From Fonsecaea monophora (Eukaryota; Ascomycota; Eurotiomycetes; Chaetothyriales; Herpotrichiellaceae): 64,000 nt of DNA. The position numbers and the translations under genes are program-made. Shown one piece after another: positions 33,107-42,900 of this stretch. Each line of letters starts with the position of its first letter. The stretch's first letter is position 1. The DNA lies in assembly GCF_001642475.1 (NCBI RefSeq), contig NW_019173946.1:1-64000 (forward strand), in the 5' to 3' direction. Under the pieces are notes generated by a model. The model was given only the letters and a program-made list of their open reading frames with translations. It was not told where the DNA came from and did no database searches.

Positions 33107-33427
33107 TCTGTAGGGCTGCAGATCGGAGAGGGCCTCTATAAACCAAGACCACGCCGCCTCGTGCCTCGTGCCTCGTGACCGTCAATGACCCTGAGCACGG
33201 GGAGAAAGGCAGCGGGTATCCTCTGAACTGGCAATGATGATCGATCACGCGCAGATCAATGAATGGGAACCTATGTCATATTGTCTTTTCTTTTTGCAAA
33301 ATGTATCCTTCGTTCGCAGACTGTTGACCCCGGGGCCGTCGTTTGTTCGATGAGTCCTAACTAGTCAATCTCCCTACAATGGCTCCTCTCTCCCTGGCCC
33401 GGGCTGATCCTAAACATATATCCGACG
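33107..33427. other. Intergenic, 321 bp, with short tandem repeat
   Basis: Contains three tandem copies of CCTCGTG (33,157-33,177) just after a TATAAA on the plus strand (about 33,137). No plus-strand gene follows, so the significance is unclear. Confidence 0.4.
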
Positions 33428-36135
33428 CTAAAGAAATGGTTCATCCCCAGGGTTGATGCGCATAAAGGCAGCAATGTCTTGAGGAGTAAGTCCATGATGT
33501 TCTGGTTGTGGTTGGGATCCATCGGTGCTATTGTGACGTCCATTCGCCATATGTGCCGTCATCTGGAACGGCCAAGCGAAGCCGTCAGTGTATGGCACCT
33601 CCATATCCGAATGTGTAAGGGATTCAGCGACGCCCACCGACGGCGGAGGGGATGCCTGTCTCAAGGATGTCCTTGTAAGATAAGGACTGCTTCCCCCGTT
33701 CTGCCATCCTGCTGCTTGTTCCCAAATCGGCGGCTGGATGGGGTAAGCGATTGCCTCGGGAGGATAGATTGGTGTAGCGTTGAGCAGACTGTGCAATGGA
33801 GGGCCTGGAAGACTCCCGGATGGAGACTGGAACATGTATTGTTGATTACCTGGAAGACCCATCGCCTCGTTCGGGCCCATTCCAGCGGAACCATCCGGTA
33901 ATCCAATGTCAGCGTCACCGGAAGATGATCGTGGCTTCGGCACAGCCGCGCCTCCAGAGCTATCTTGACAGTATAGCTGAACTCCCGCCGAGATCTCATC
34001 AATGTCTAGATTGATTATGTGCGAAAGCCTTCTGGTAAGCACCTGAACACATAGTGTTAGCGTGCCAAATCTTTCAGTCACAACGACCAAACTTACCCTT
34101 AGAACATCCAGACATCTTCTTGAACCAATGTCCTGACAGGATGTCCTGGCCAGGATTCGCACTCCTATTTCGGTTTCCTTCTGGATGACGGCGTAATCCA
34201 TATTGCCGTGCTGTGTAGCCAGAAAGAATATCAGGGTGACAAGTGACAAAAACACCGTGTACACCGATTGCCACGCAGCTGGAGCAAGGAACCCTTTTTG
34301 GAGCATCTCATTCGAGCGGGAGATGGTGAGACGAGATACCTTAACGCAGCACGCTGCACACCGTAATAGTCGGCCATCTGGCGGATTCTCACTTTTAGCC
34401 TTAGCCAGGTAATGCAGAAATGGCCGATAAAGGAGTATATAGCCAAAATTGTGCACCATCTCCAACTCGTAAACGATGCTATCAGGAAGTCAGCGTCCAG
34501 TGCCTTGAAAGCGTGATTGTCTTTCCTACCTGCTTGCGTTATTGTTGTCTTTGGTCAAGCCAAGTGAGTCAGAAAGCCCGTCCCTCCAAGCTTCGAACTC
34601 GCTTTCAATCTCGAGGATTGTGTTGTTGCTGACATAGATCTTCTTGGATTCGCTCACACCTTGAGCCTCTGAATCAGTCTTTGGGTATAGTTTTTGAACC
34701 ACCTTGCTCAAGATCATGAGGATCTCTAGATATTTCGCCGAAGCTGCAAACATCCGCCTGGTGCTCAAAGAAACAAATCCACCCCAGTCCTCGTTGGCAT
34801 ATTCACGGATGTGGCCACTTGGCTTGGGTTGATCCACATAGTCAAGCCTAATCATCCCTGGCAGCCCCAGAACTGTACCACTGTAGATGTCAAGCTTGAC
34901 GATCGTCCAGAATGTTCGGCGCCGGATATCTTTCTCTAGGTGAGACAATCCTTCGCAGGAGGCTTGAGAGTGTAGTCCCATTCTCAGGGCTGCTGCGACC
35001 GCCAGGCCGATAAAGGTGTGAGCCGTGGCAAGACGTGCCGTCGAAATCAAGAAAAGGATGAAACAGAGCAGTGTCTGGAGGGTTGAAATATCGCGACAAC
35101 GCTCGAGGTCGACCATGCGGCGAGACGCAATAAAATGTCGCATCCTGGGCATGGTCAGCATCTTGAAAATCAAGTGATCGGGTACTCGACTCACGCTTGG
35201 TTGACGGCGCCCTTGCAGCCATATCGGTGGTGCATTTTCTGATGAAATAGGTACCCGAGAGCAGTTACGGAGTAGAAGAGTGGTAGGAAATCATGGTCGG
35301 AATCTTCAAAGTCCATTGGATCGAGATTGTAAATTCGGTCCGTCTGCTTCTGAAAGGTGGGTTCATGGAGAAACTGTAGCAATTGATAGGTCTGTCCAAA
35401 AACGGCATGCAGCAGCTCTGTAGCTGCTTGTCTAGAAGGCAATAGCTTCGAGATGGGAATATCTGTTGCGAGTGCCTGCTTATCTGGAAGTGGCGAATCG
35501 AAGAGTCGGGACATGGCATCAAGAGACAGATGGGTACCGTTTCGAAGCCCTGTTGTGGGCGAGTCTTGATGAAACAGCAACTGCGTCTGTTGAAGGAACG
35601 CAAATCCTGAGCCGCCGCCATAGTACTCTGTCGAGTTTTTGGTAGATGTGATCCGGCCTTTACCGTCCAACATGTTCTCCAAGTGGTCCTCAGAGGTCAC
35701 ATCGAGCGGGCCTGTGCCGTCTGCATCGGTGGAAGTGGGGGATCCAGGCGGAGAGTCGAATATGCTGTTGACCTCTAGATTGAGCTGAGCCGACGGGTAC
35801 TGAGCTTGAAATCGGGTTATCAGTGCTCTTGCTCGACGCAGCCGATCTTCGAGGATTTTCGTTCGCGGGGCACCGGACATACGCTGCCCTCGCGTGGATG
35901 TGAATGTGCAATCTAGACGCTGTAAGTAGCCTGATTGAGCAGAGACGCGGTCCAAGAGCTGGTACTGACATCGTTCAAAGTCTTCACATGGTTCACATGG
36001 CTGGCGCCCGTTGCACCGGATCTTGCGGACACGACACTCATTACAGGCTCTACTCACACGAGCATACCGTCGCTTTTTGGAATTCGAAGGACCCGGTGAC
36101 CCGGTGGGACTTTCGCCCTCTTCCTGCATCTTCAT
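33428..36135 (-). CDS. Zn2Cys6 transcription factor with fungal_trans domain, five exons
   Basis: Exons 36135-35970, 35912-35195, 35144-34530, 34478-34097 and 34042-33428 give 831 residues. Intron 1 (57 bp, GTCAGT..GTCTAG) has no stop and keeps frame, so it is easily read through. Removing it gives ACNECRVRKIRCNGRQPC, EPC, EDFERYC, the canonical C-x2-C-x6-C-x5-C-x2-C-x6-C cluster. Introns 2-4 are 50, 51 and 54 bp; splicing rejoins NQAMRHFIASRRMVD, ASSIVYELEMVHNFGY and DVLRVLTRRLSH. The fungal_trans region shows CRDISTLQTLLCF, AAALRMGLHS, EKDIRRRTFWTIVKLDIYSGTVLGLPGMI, then YRPFLHYL. The C-terminal 200 residues are Pro/Ser/Gln-rich. Nuclear regulator; targets unknown. Confidence 0.92.
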
Positions 36136-37152
36136 TGTCGATCAAACCGATGGTGATGGATTCGAGCTCCGTTCAATCCGAAGCGGGGCACTAGAGAGGA
36201 GTGGACAGCGCGGCGCCAGGAAAAAGGAACATGTCAGGTCTAGAATGGATCTAGCCCATCACCTCGGATAGCTCGCAATCAGTCAAATGTTGAGTTGGAA
36301 ACACATGAGCTGAAATATTCAAGGACGACAAAAATGAAAGGCTCGCGTGATCTGCGCTATGGTGCGCAAAAAGAATGATTTATAGGGCTGTCATTGCCCT
36401 CTTTTGGGCGGACGGGATCGGAATTTAGGCAACCAGGGGGAACGAAGATCGTGGATGGGATTGTGCATGGTTATCAGCTCATGGACATGCGTATGTATTG
36501 AGTTCACAAGGAAAGTTAGGTTCAAGTCACCGAACAGAGTCAGTTTAGTGACTTTTGGAATGTGAATGACATAATCTATACCCTTAGTGGAAAGCCTAGA
36601 CTAGCTTGAGATTTAACACGAGCTAGCCTGTTAGTATCTACTAGCCGTGGGTGCCATGCCACGTGTCGTGCTCTGATGCCACTAACAACTCGTAACGACC
36701 TTAAAACCTTGAAATGGCTTGGCGCCATCACCACTAACCTTCCAGCCTTCTTGCTTGGTGCTTGGGCTGCTGTTTTCTCCTCGGAACGTTGAACAGGTGA
36801 GGAAGGAAAAATAAGCTGCCAACCCCTTGGGGATATACTCGCTTGGGATAGGATTGTTTCTCTATATCGTTGTAGCAGTGCCTATCTAGTTATGCAAGGG
36901 CATTGGCGCACAATGTAGCTAGACGCAATCTAACTAGTCCAATGGCATGGCCAGGAAATTGCTCATGCATTTGCGAGAGGATTGATTTGATTGGTGACGC
37001 GGCGAGTTGAAAATATTCCAGGGTTATGGTTGGGGTCTATGGTTCCGTTGATCGCCTGGTCGGACAGTTAGCTTCCATTGAATGGCCAAGATAAAACAGC
37101 TCACCCGGAGAGTAAGTTGAGCCACGAAAGACTGCTGGATTCACCAAGAATG
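36136..37152. other. Intergenic, 1017 bp
   Basis: Promoter region of the regulator and 3' flank of LCL2. AT-rich near 36,540-36,640. No gene or RNA seen. Confidence 0.5.
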
Positions 37153-37644
37153 TCACAGCAGAGCCTTCCTTGCCAATTCGATTTTGCGTACAGTCTCGCC
37201 CACCTTGAACCCTCCTCTACTTGCGCAAACGGCTATGCCATCCCCAAGTTCAACTTTGTCCTCGACGTCGGGATGTGGACATGGGCAGTGGTGCGGGAAA
37301 TGAACACAGGCAAGTGTATCCGGGCACAAGTAGTTGTTGCAGGTTGCTAAATCCGGGCGAGTCAGCTGTGGCCGTGTCCTGATATCTTGTGCATTGGAAG
37401 GGGTTCCCCGGTTTGGTGGGATGGAACAGGCCCAAACGCGACCCACACGAGGCTGCGAGTGCACATGGAAAGCAAACTCACCTCCGTTCCAGTTTTGACG
37501 ATACCAGCTGGAATCGCTCGCGACATTTTGTTTTTCTTGGGGCGCTTGGTTCTGCTGACCACCCTGGAAGAACTGCTCGAAGAACTGAAATTGGGCAGAA
37601 ACTAGGCCAGCCAGATAGAGTATGACGGTGATGAGCACCTTCAT
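37153..37644 (-). CDS. lcl2: Long chronological lifespan protein 2 (LCL2 family), secreted
   Basis: Two exons (37644-37482, 37346-37153) and a 135-bp intron give 118 residues. A signal peptide (MKVLITVILYLAGLVSA) precedes QFQFFEQFFQGG, a Gln/Asn patch and the Cys-containing core SDSSWYRQNWNGATCNNYL, where the splice lies. The end is CPDTLACVHFPHHCPCPHP...VEDKVELGDGIAVCASRGG and KIELARKALL. This matches LCL2 in length (about 120) and in order. Yeast LCL2 is linked to chronological lifespan and probably to ER-associated degradation; its biochemistry is unknown. A TATAAA on the minus strand at about 37,838-37,833 lies some 190 bp upstream of the start. Confidence 0.95.
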   Translation of the reverse strand: MKVLITVILYLAGLVSAQFQFFEQFFQGGQQNQAPQEKQNVASDSSWYRQNWNGGEFAFHVHSQPRVGRVWACSIPPNRGTPSNAQDIRTRPQLTRPDLATCNNYLCPDTLACVHFPHHCPCPHPDVEDKVELGDGIAVCASRGGFKVGETVRKIELARKALL

Positions 37645-40246
37645 CGTAGTGGTTCCAGATAAGCAGAATGGCTTTTGTTGAGCAACAAGGGGAAGAGTTC
37701 ACCAAGTGTCCAGAAACTGCTTGGGCCTTTGACGTGCCAGGTGTTGACAACAGCGAGATAACTCCTGCCAAGACCCCGCCAAGCTGCGGATCGTTTTTAA
37801 ACCTTTGCTCCACACAAGACGCTTACTACTCGTTTATACTTCGACCAAACTTGTTTGTTACTCGTGGCTACTTACCCATCCATCTACCTACGGCACCCCG
37901 CGCATCCCATCCCTGACAGGCACCCTCTGTATACAAACCTACGTCGGTCAAGCGGCCCCTTCGTCCGAAAAAGACACAATGCTGTGTTTGCAGCCAGGGA
38001 CCTGGAGCTGATTCAAGGGGCCAGTCAGAACGCGACCGGAAATAGAATTCAGCTGGATTGAAACCTTGACGGCGCGGAAGACCCTTTGCACGCGCGCCCC
38101 GAGGGTAGAGAGTCATCCATCGCGGACTATCGATAAGGGCGCATTCTTCTCTCGCCACGAGATTGTCGGCATCGGTTTCCTATTTGACTTCCGAAATCCC
38201 AAAATCCCCATCGAGTACCGTGGAATTAGTTATCCGCTAGAGCACAAGTAGCGAGTCTTGTTTTTGGGGAGCAAGCTTCATTTATGTAACACCTATGAGC
38301 CACCCATGAGCTGTAAAAAGAAAGAAAGAGAGAGAGAGAGAAAGAGAAGATTCGTGGAAAACTCATAGTGGATCTCGATTCCTGGCCTAGTACGGACACG
38401 ACAACCAAGCTTGCCGGGCCCGAACGACTGGGACGTTGAAGATACGCTGAGGTTTCTAGACCATAGCTTGATGATCGGGAATTGAGTCGTCGGGTGTGAC
38501 TCCCGACCAATCTTTATTGTGCCTGACACAGTAACAAATGCTCGGGCGTGCTTGACGATCACATGCCATAAGCACCTCGTCTGATACATCATGTAATGTT
38601 ATTTTAACGGCATGATACGGAGTTCTGAACCAGGCCAGCATTTGGGGCTGGCATCGGTCGAAGATTAACGATATCACCAATTTTTGATCAACCCTCGTAA
38701 AGCTTTGCCCAAGCGAAGGGCATTCGAGTGGCGATTCCCCCTTCCATCCGGCCCGAATAAAAGCCAGGACGCCTGAGACTTTGGTGACGGGGATGAATTC
38801 GGCCACCATCCGTATCCCAACAACCCCAAGAAAAAGCAGGGACCACCTGAGAGGACGGACGTTGGCGGCATCAATTCGAGGAACTGAAGCAAGGGGCGGC
38901 TGGACTTGACTCGCGAGTCACGGCAAGCAGAGTCAATCCTGTGCAAATGTGCTCGTATACGAGTAAACTCCAAGTCTACCCGGTTCGGAGTATGGAACAT
39001 TCTCCGATTGGGGTATGTACCGTTGAGATTGAATACCCCATCGGGGAGGATCTCCGGGGTTACACAAAAGCTTAGAGAGTGGCCAATCGCCACCCAATCA
39101 GTGCTCCTTGCGTCCGTCCACTGACCCATGTGGGACTTATATGCAGCTTGAAAAAGGACGTAAGTGGAAAATGGACATGTGCCATGTTGGTAGATTTTGG
39201 CGACAAGGTGGGACGAGCATCCCAATAATTTCCGAACAGTTTTCTCAGGGCCAAACCTTGTAGACTGCTGGGCTCTACACGGCTCGAAGACCATCCGTCA
39301 ATTGCGCACATTCAGTGCTTGTGGTGGCTCGGTTAGGCTAGCCAGAGCGATCCAACCCTCTGGTACGATGGAGAGGGCGAGACCGCAGAGATTGAGAGGA
39401 CGCACGTACAGAAATGGTCTCAACACTGGGGCTTGGGTGATGGAAACAGAAATGCTTCTTGGTAGTCGCTACTATGCGTCTGGTCGACCTGCTCAACTGG
39501 GTATAGCAGATCACGAAATGCGTAGAATGCTGAGTACCGTGCTGCTAGTGAAACATCCATTCTGCCTTGTTGAATTCCCAGGCATGTTTCAAGCTGGCAG
39601 ACATGCGATGGCCTGACCTAAGAAGCAAGAGGTTAGTCAGAGCTATATGGCCACCGCGACAAACTACTCATTTGACCTAGCCACACAGTCCAGTGCTTGG
39701 ATCTCATTTTATTCTACTATTGTGCCCCAAGCATGGAGTTAGTAGTGACTGGGATTGTAGGAGCACCTTAAATCGTTCACTTGCCGTGCGTAGACAATAT
39801 GAGATCCGCGTGACATAGAAGTCTTCTTGCAATCCACGCTGTATTTTGGCTTGGTGTGAGTCCATCGGCAGGTCAACTGGCCCTGCCCTTTGCAAGAGAC
39901 AGCCGTTCAGAGCAAGGATGCCCTTATTGACCCTGCAGCGTCTGGAAGAGCTCTTTGCAGCATCGGAAAAAGTGGTCTCTTAATGGAAAGCCCTTTGACC
40001 ATGAGTTGGCCATAGAGAAACCATTTGCATAGCTGATTTTTTGACATGGAGTATATTGTTCTTCGAGTTGTGCACTCACCAGACAGCGGGCCAGAAATCG
40101 TTTTGTCAGGCTCCCACCTCCGTATTGCAGTGCTCGAAGACTGCCTCGATCGAGGATGCAAAGAACCGTTCATCAGAATTTACTGAATTCTCCTGCGATA
40201 AGAAGATGGCTTCTGGTCGCCTGAGTAGACTGCGGACGTCCCATGA
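37645..40246. other. Gene-poor region, 2.6 kb
   Basis: Upstream of LCL2. Contains a purine-rich AAAG/GA tract at about 38,318-38,350. A minus-strand frame of 206 codons (38,674-39,294) starts with ATG but has no family feature and unconvincing composition. No gene called. Confidence 0.4.
38318..38350. repeat. Purine-rich (AAAG)/(GA) low-complexity tract
   Basis: About 33 bases of only A and G with AAAG and GA units on the plus strand, in the gene-poor region upstream of LCL2. Confidence 0.8.
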
Positions 40247-41675
40247 TCAACCAAGTAAGTGGCTGGTGTCCAAATAAGCTCGCATACTTTTAACGCCGAG
40301 GACTTGAAGCCTATCACAAACCTCTTGTCCATTACCAATTTGGAACCTCCTAACGCGTGCCAATGCCAGAATAGTCGTATAGCCGAAGACATCAGCTTCT
40401 GTAAGCTGATTTGAGAGAGTCGAGGATGCCCCCTTCACGTCAAGGTTGCAATTCCCCTTTCTAGAAACGACAACTTCAAATATTCACGGGCAGTCATCCC
40501 GGTCTCGATGCTATTAGTAACGATCTTGTCGTCCGCGTCCAATGAACGCACCGTGGACTCCAAAATAGCAGACTCTGGCACTGAATATCCATCACATCCA
40601 ATGTGTGGGTTGACAGGATAGGAAATCCTACGTGAAATGCTCTGCTTCAATGTGTTCTACGCCTCACGCGTGGGTGTGTTTAAAGCCCTTGCCGGATAAG
40701 GATCAGGATCCAGCACCCGGATCTGGAAAAGTGTTTGTTCAGTGTCGGCGAAGCTCAACCCCGCCACATATGTCCCTGCTCTTGACAGTCACTTTCGAGC
40801 GTTTCGTACAGGTTCATGCCTCCATGAAGATATCGGCACGAGTGCGAGTCTGGGGGTGGATACAACACCTCTGTACATTTGCCAAAGTATTGTCCGTAGA
40901 GAAGGCTCTATTTTCGGGTCCATGCGCGAGCCGTTCGTAGATCGCTGGGGAGGGGAACGTTCTCCGAATAGTGTCACACGATCGAGATCGGACATGCTTG
41001 GGCGCTTCCCCGCGACCACAGCCTTGCCAGGCTGCCAGGATAGGGAGTATGAACGCCGGTTTCTCGAGGTACCAAACCGGCAGCTTGCTTTGAGCATGAG
41101 GTCGGCGAATTGAGTACCTGACAAGAACTCTGCTTTCGTGGGATCCTCAGCTCGACTGTGAGCAAGACCACAGAGGCCAAGCGATGCACAAAGCATGAAA
41201 AGTGTCTGGAGTCAAGAGAAAAAGCTGTACGCGGGACGATCAATATCCCACTAAAGCTCTGGGACAGAGGGGTATCGTTAGGCAGGGCTCTGTTGGTGGA
41301 TCTCTGATTTCAATGTCGGCATGTACATGAGTTCGAACACTTGAAACGGTGCTATCTCTAGCTGGTCTAATTGACCAGCTTCCGCATATTTGACAAGAGA
41401 GTTGAAGCTGCTTGAAGCAAGCTTCTGAAGAATTGCTTCGTTGTTTTTAGCATCCAGATCGCGCTGACGCGTCGGCTTTGTTGCGCTAAATGCGCTAAAT
41501 GGATCGCCCGAGTTTATACGGTCGAGTTTGCGCACCAGGCTGACATTCTCCAGTTCACGTGTCACTTTCTAAGCTAAACATGGTAAGCTTCGTTTTCAAT
41601 TGGCTGCTCCGTCTCAATGTATGCTTGATCTTCTCATAGACATCTTCGTAGGGTATTAGGTAGCCCTTTCAGTTG
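40247..41675 (-). pseudogene. Probable decayed gene, ordered coding-like fragments in different frames
   Basis: Several minus-strand fragments read like protein but do not join. (a) 41,675-41,555 reads YEDVYEKIKHTLRRSSQLK...; (b) about 41,571-41,278 reads DRINSGDPFSAFSATKPTR... SLVKYAEAGQLDQLEIAPF, and a one-base shift near 41,565 separates a from b; (c) 41,196-40,789 is weaker; (d) 40,650-40,435 contains TVRSLDADDKIVTNSIETG and TAREYLKLSFLERG; (e) 40,438-40,247 contains LTEADVFGYTTILALARV, ankyrin-like, shifted in frame after (d). Stops follow each piece and I found no set of GT-AG introns that joins them all. No ATG opens fragment (a) or (b). Either a pseudogene of an ankyrin-type protein, or a gene with introns I failed to resolve. 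Confidence 0.35.
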
Positions 41676-41690
41676 ACCACTACTTCCACC

Positions 41691-42610
41691 ATGCTCCAAC
41701 CTCGAATATACAGACCTCTGGTGCCATCGGAGGCGTCTCTAGCTGTGCTGGCTTCGTCTTTGAGTTCCTTGAGTCTGTGTCCGAAACACGCGCACCTGAA
41801 CCCCCGGAGCTCAACTATTTTCGTTCGACATGCTTCCCATGCACAACAAGGCCGCGCAAACGGACCCTCCGATTCCGCAGGAAGACGGCTGGGAGCCAAA
41901 AAGGGGTCTTCGGAATGGGTCCACCCAGGGAACATAATCTTCAAACAAAGAGGCAAGCAAGCAGAAGTTTCGACCACTTTTGAAACCTCGCAGATAAAAA
42001 AAATCCTGACTCGTTGTTTGTTACAGGGACGAAATGGTTCCCCGGCGAGAATGTCGGCATCGGCAAAGACCACACCCTCTATGCCCTCGAATACGGCTAC
42101 GTCCGATACTATCGGGATCCCCTGAAACATCCCAAGAGACGATACATCGGTGTGGCGCTGGAAAAAGAAGGACCGAGATCTCAACTTCCCACGCCGCGCA
42201 ACGCGCCCTCGCGCAGACGGCTAGGCATGTACGCCACGCCTATGAAACCACCACCGCAGTCTCAAAAGTCTGTCGACGAATCTTTCCTCGAGGCTCATCT
42301 GAGCCAGAGCAGCAAGGGCCTCGGCCAGGTGACCTTCAAGTCTTCCGGTGCTGCTACACCTGCTCCGGCGGCACCCCCAACGTTTAATCGGCAAGGAACG
42401 TATAGGGAGGCAAACGCATCGATTGGGTGGGCAGCTGAGAGGAAGGGAGTCAAGGTGCGCGAGTACGATCGCAACGATCGCTGGCTGGCCTGGAAGAAAC
42501 GATCACTCCGAGTGAAGCGAGGAATGGAAGCTAAAGCCGCCAGAGCCATGAGGAAGACCAAAGGCAAGAAATCCAATAAAGGACCGAAGACTGCCCAGAA
42601 GAAAAAGTAG
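41691..42610 (+). CDS. Mitochondrial large-subunit ribosomal protein bL27m (MRP7 type)
   Basis: Two exons (41691-41952, 42027-42610) give 281 residues. The 74-bp intron has a GC donor (AGAG|GCAAGC), a CTGAC branch-like site and acceptor TTACAG; no GT donor fits. Splicing produces the bL27 core: GRRLGAKKGS, PGNIIFKQRGTKWFPGENVG, GKDHTLYALEYGYVRYYRD, then KHPKRRYIGVALE. The N-terminal about 50 residues are Arg/Ser/Leu-rich without acidic clusters, a mitochondrial presequence ending near the conserved FVRHASH. The long C-terminal extension, ending in a Lys-rich tail, is typical of fungal MRP7. It is part of the mitoribosomal large subunit near the peptidyl-transferase centre. Confidence 0.95.
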
Positions 42611-42900
42611 TGATGGAAGTTTGCGAGAGTGCGACGCAATTGTACAAGTACATGAGCAGCACCATCGTCCTAAATGGCCATGGTTATGGGGCATATTCCC
42701 AGCTCACAATAGCCACTGGGCGATTTTTCTTGATGTGTGTTGAGATAATCAAAAAGAATCTTTTGATCTATATCGGAGCCTGGCCAAAGTGTCTACAATG
42801 TATCATCTTCAGAAGGTTCTTCCAGTCAGAACATCCATAAGGGTACAAGCGAACCAGACACTGGAGACCATTTTGTGACCACAATGCGTTCGTCGCCTGA
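42611..42900. other. Convergent intergenic, 290 bp
   Basis: 3' regions of the bL27m gene (plus) and the auxilin gene (minus). Nothing else seen. Confidence 0.55.

Noticed and set aside
33130..33180. TATAAA followed by (CCTCGTG)3 as a plus-strand promoter
   Set aside because: No plus-strand gene follows within several kb.
38674..39294. 206-codon minus-strand frame
   Set aside because: Starts with ATG but has erratic composition, no domain, and neighbouring frames of similar size on both strands.
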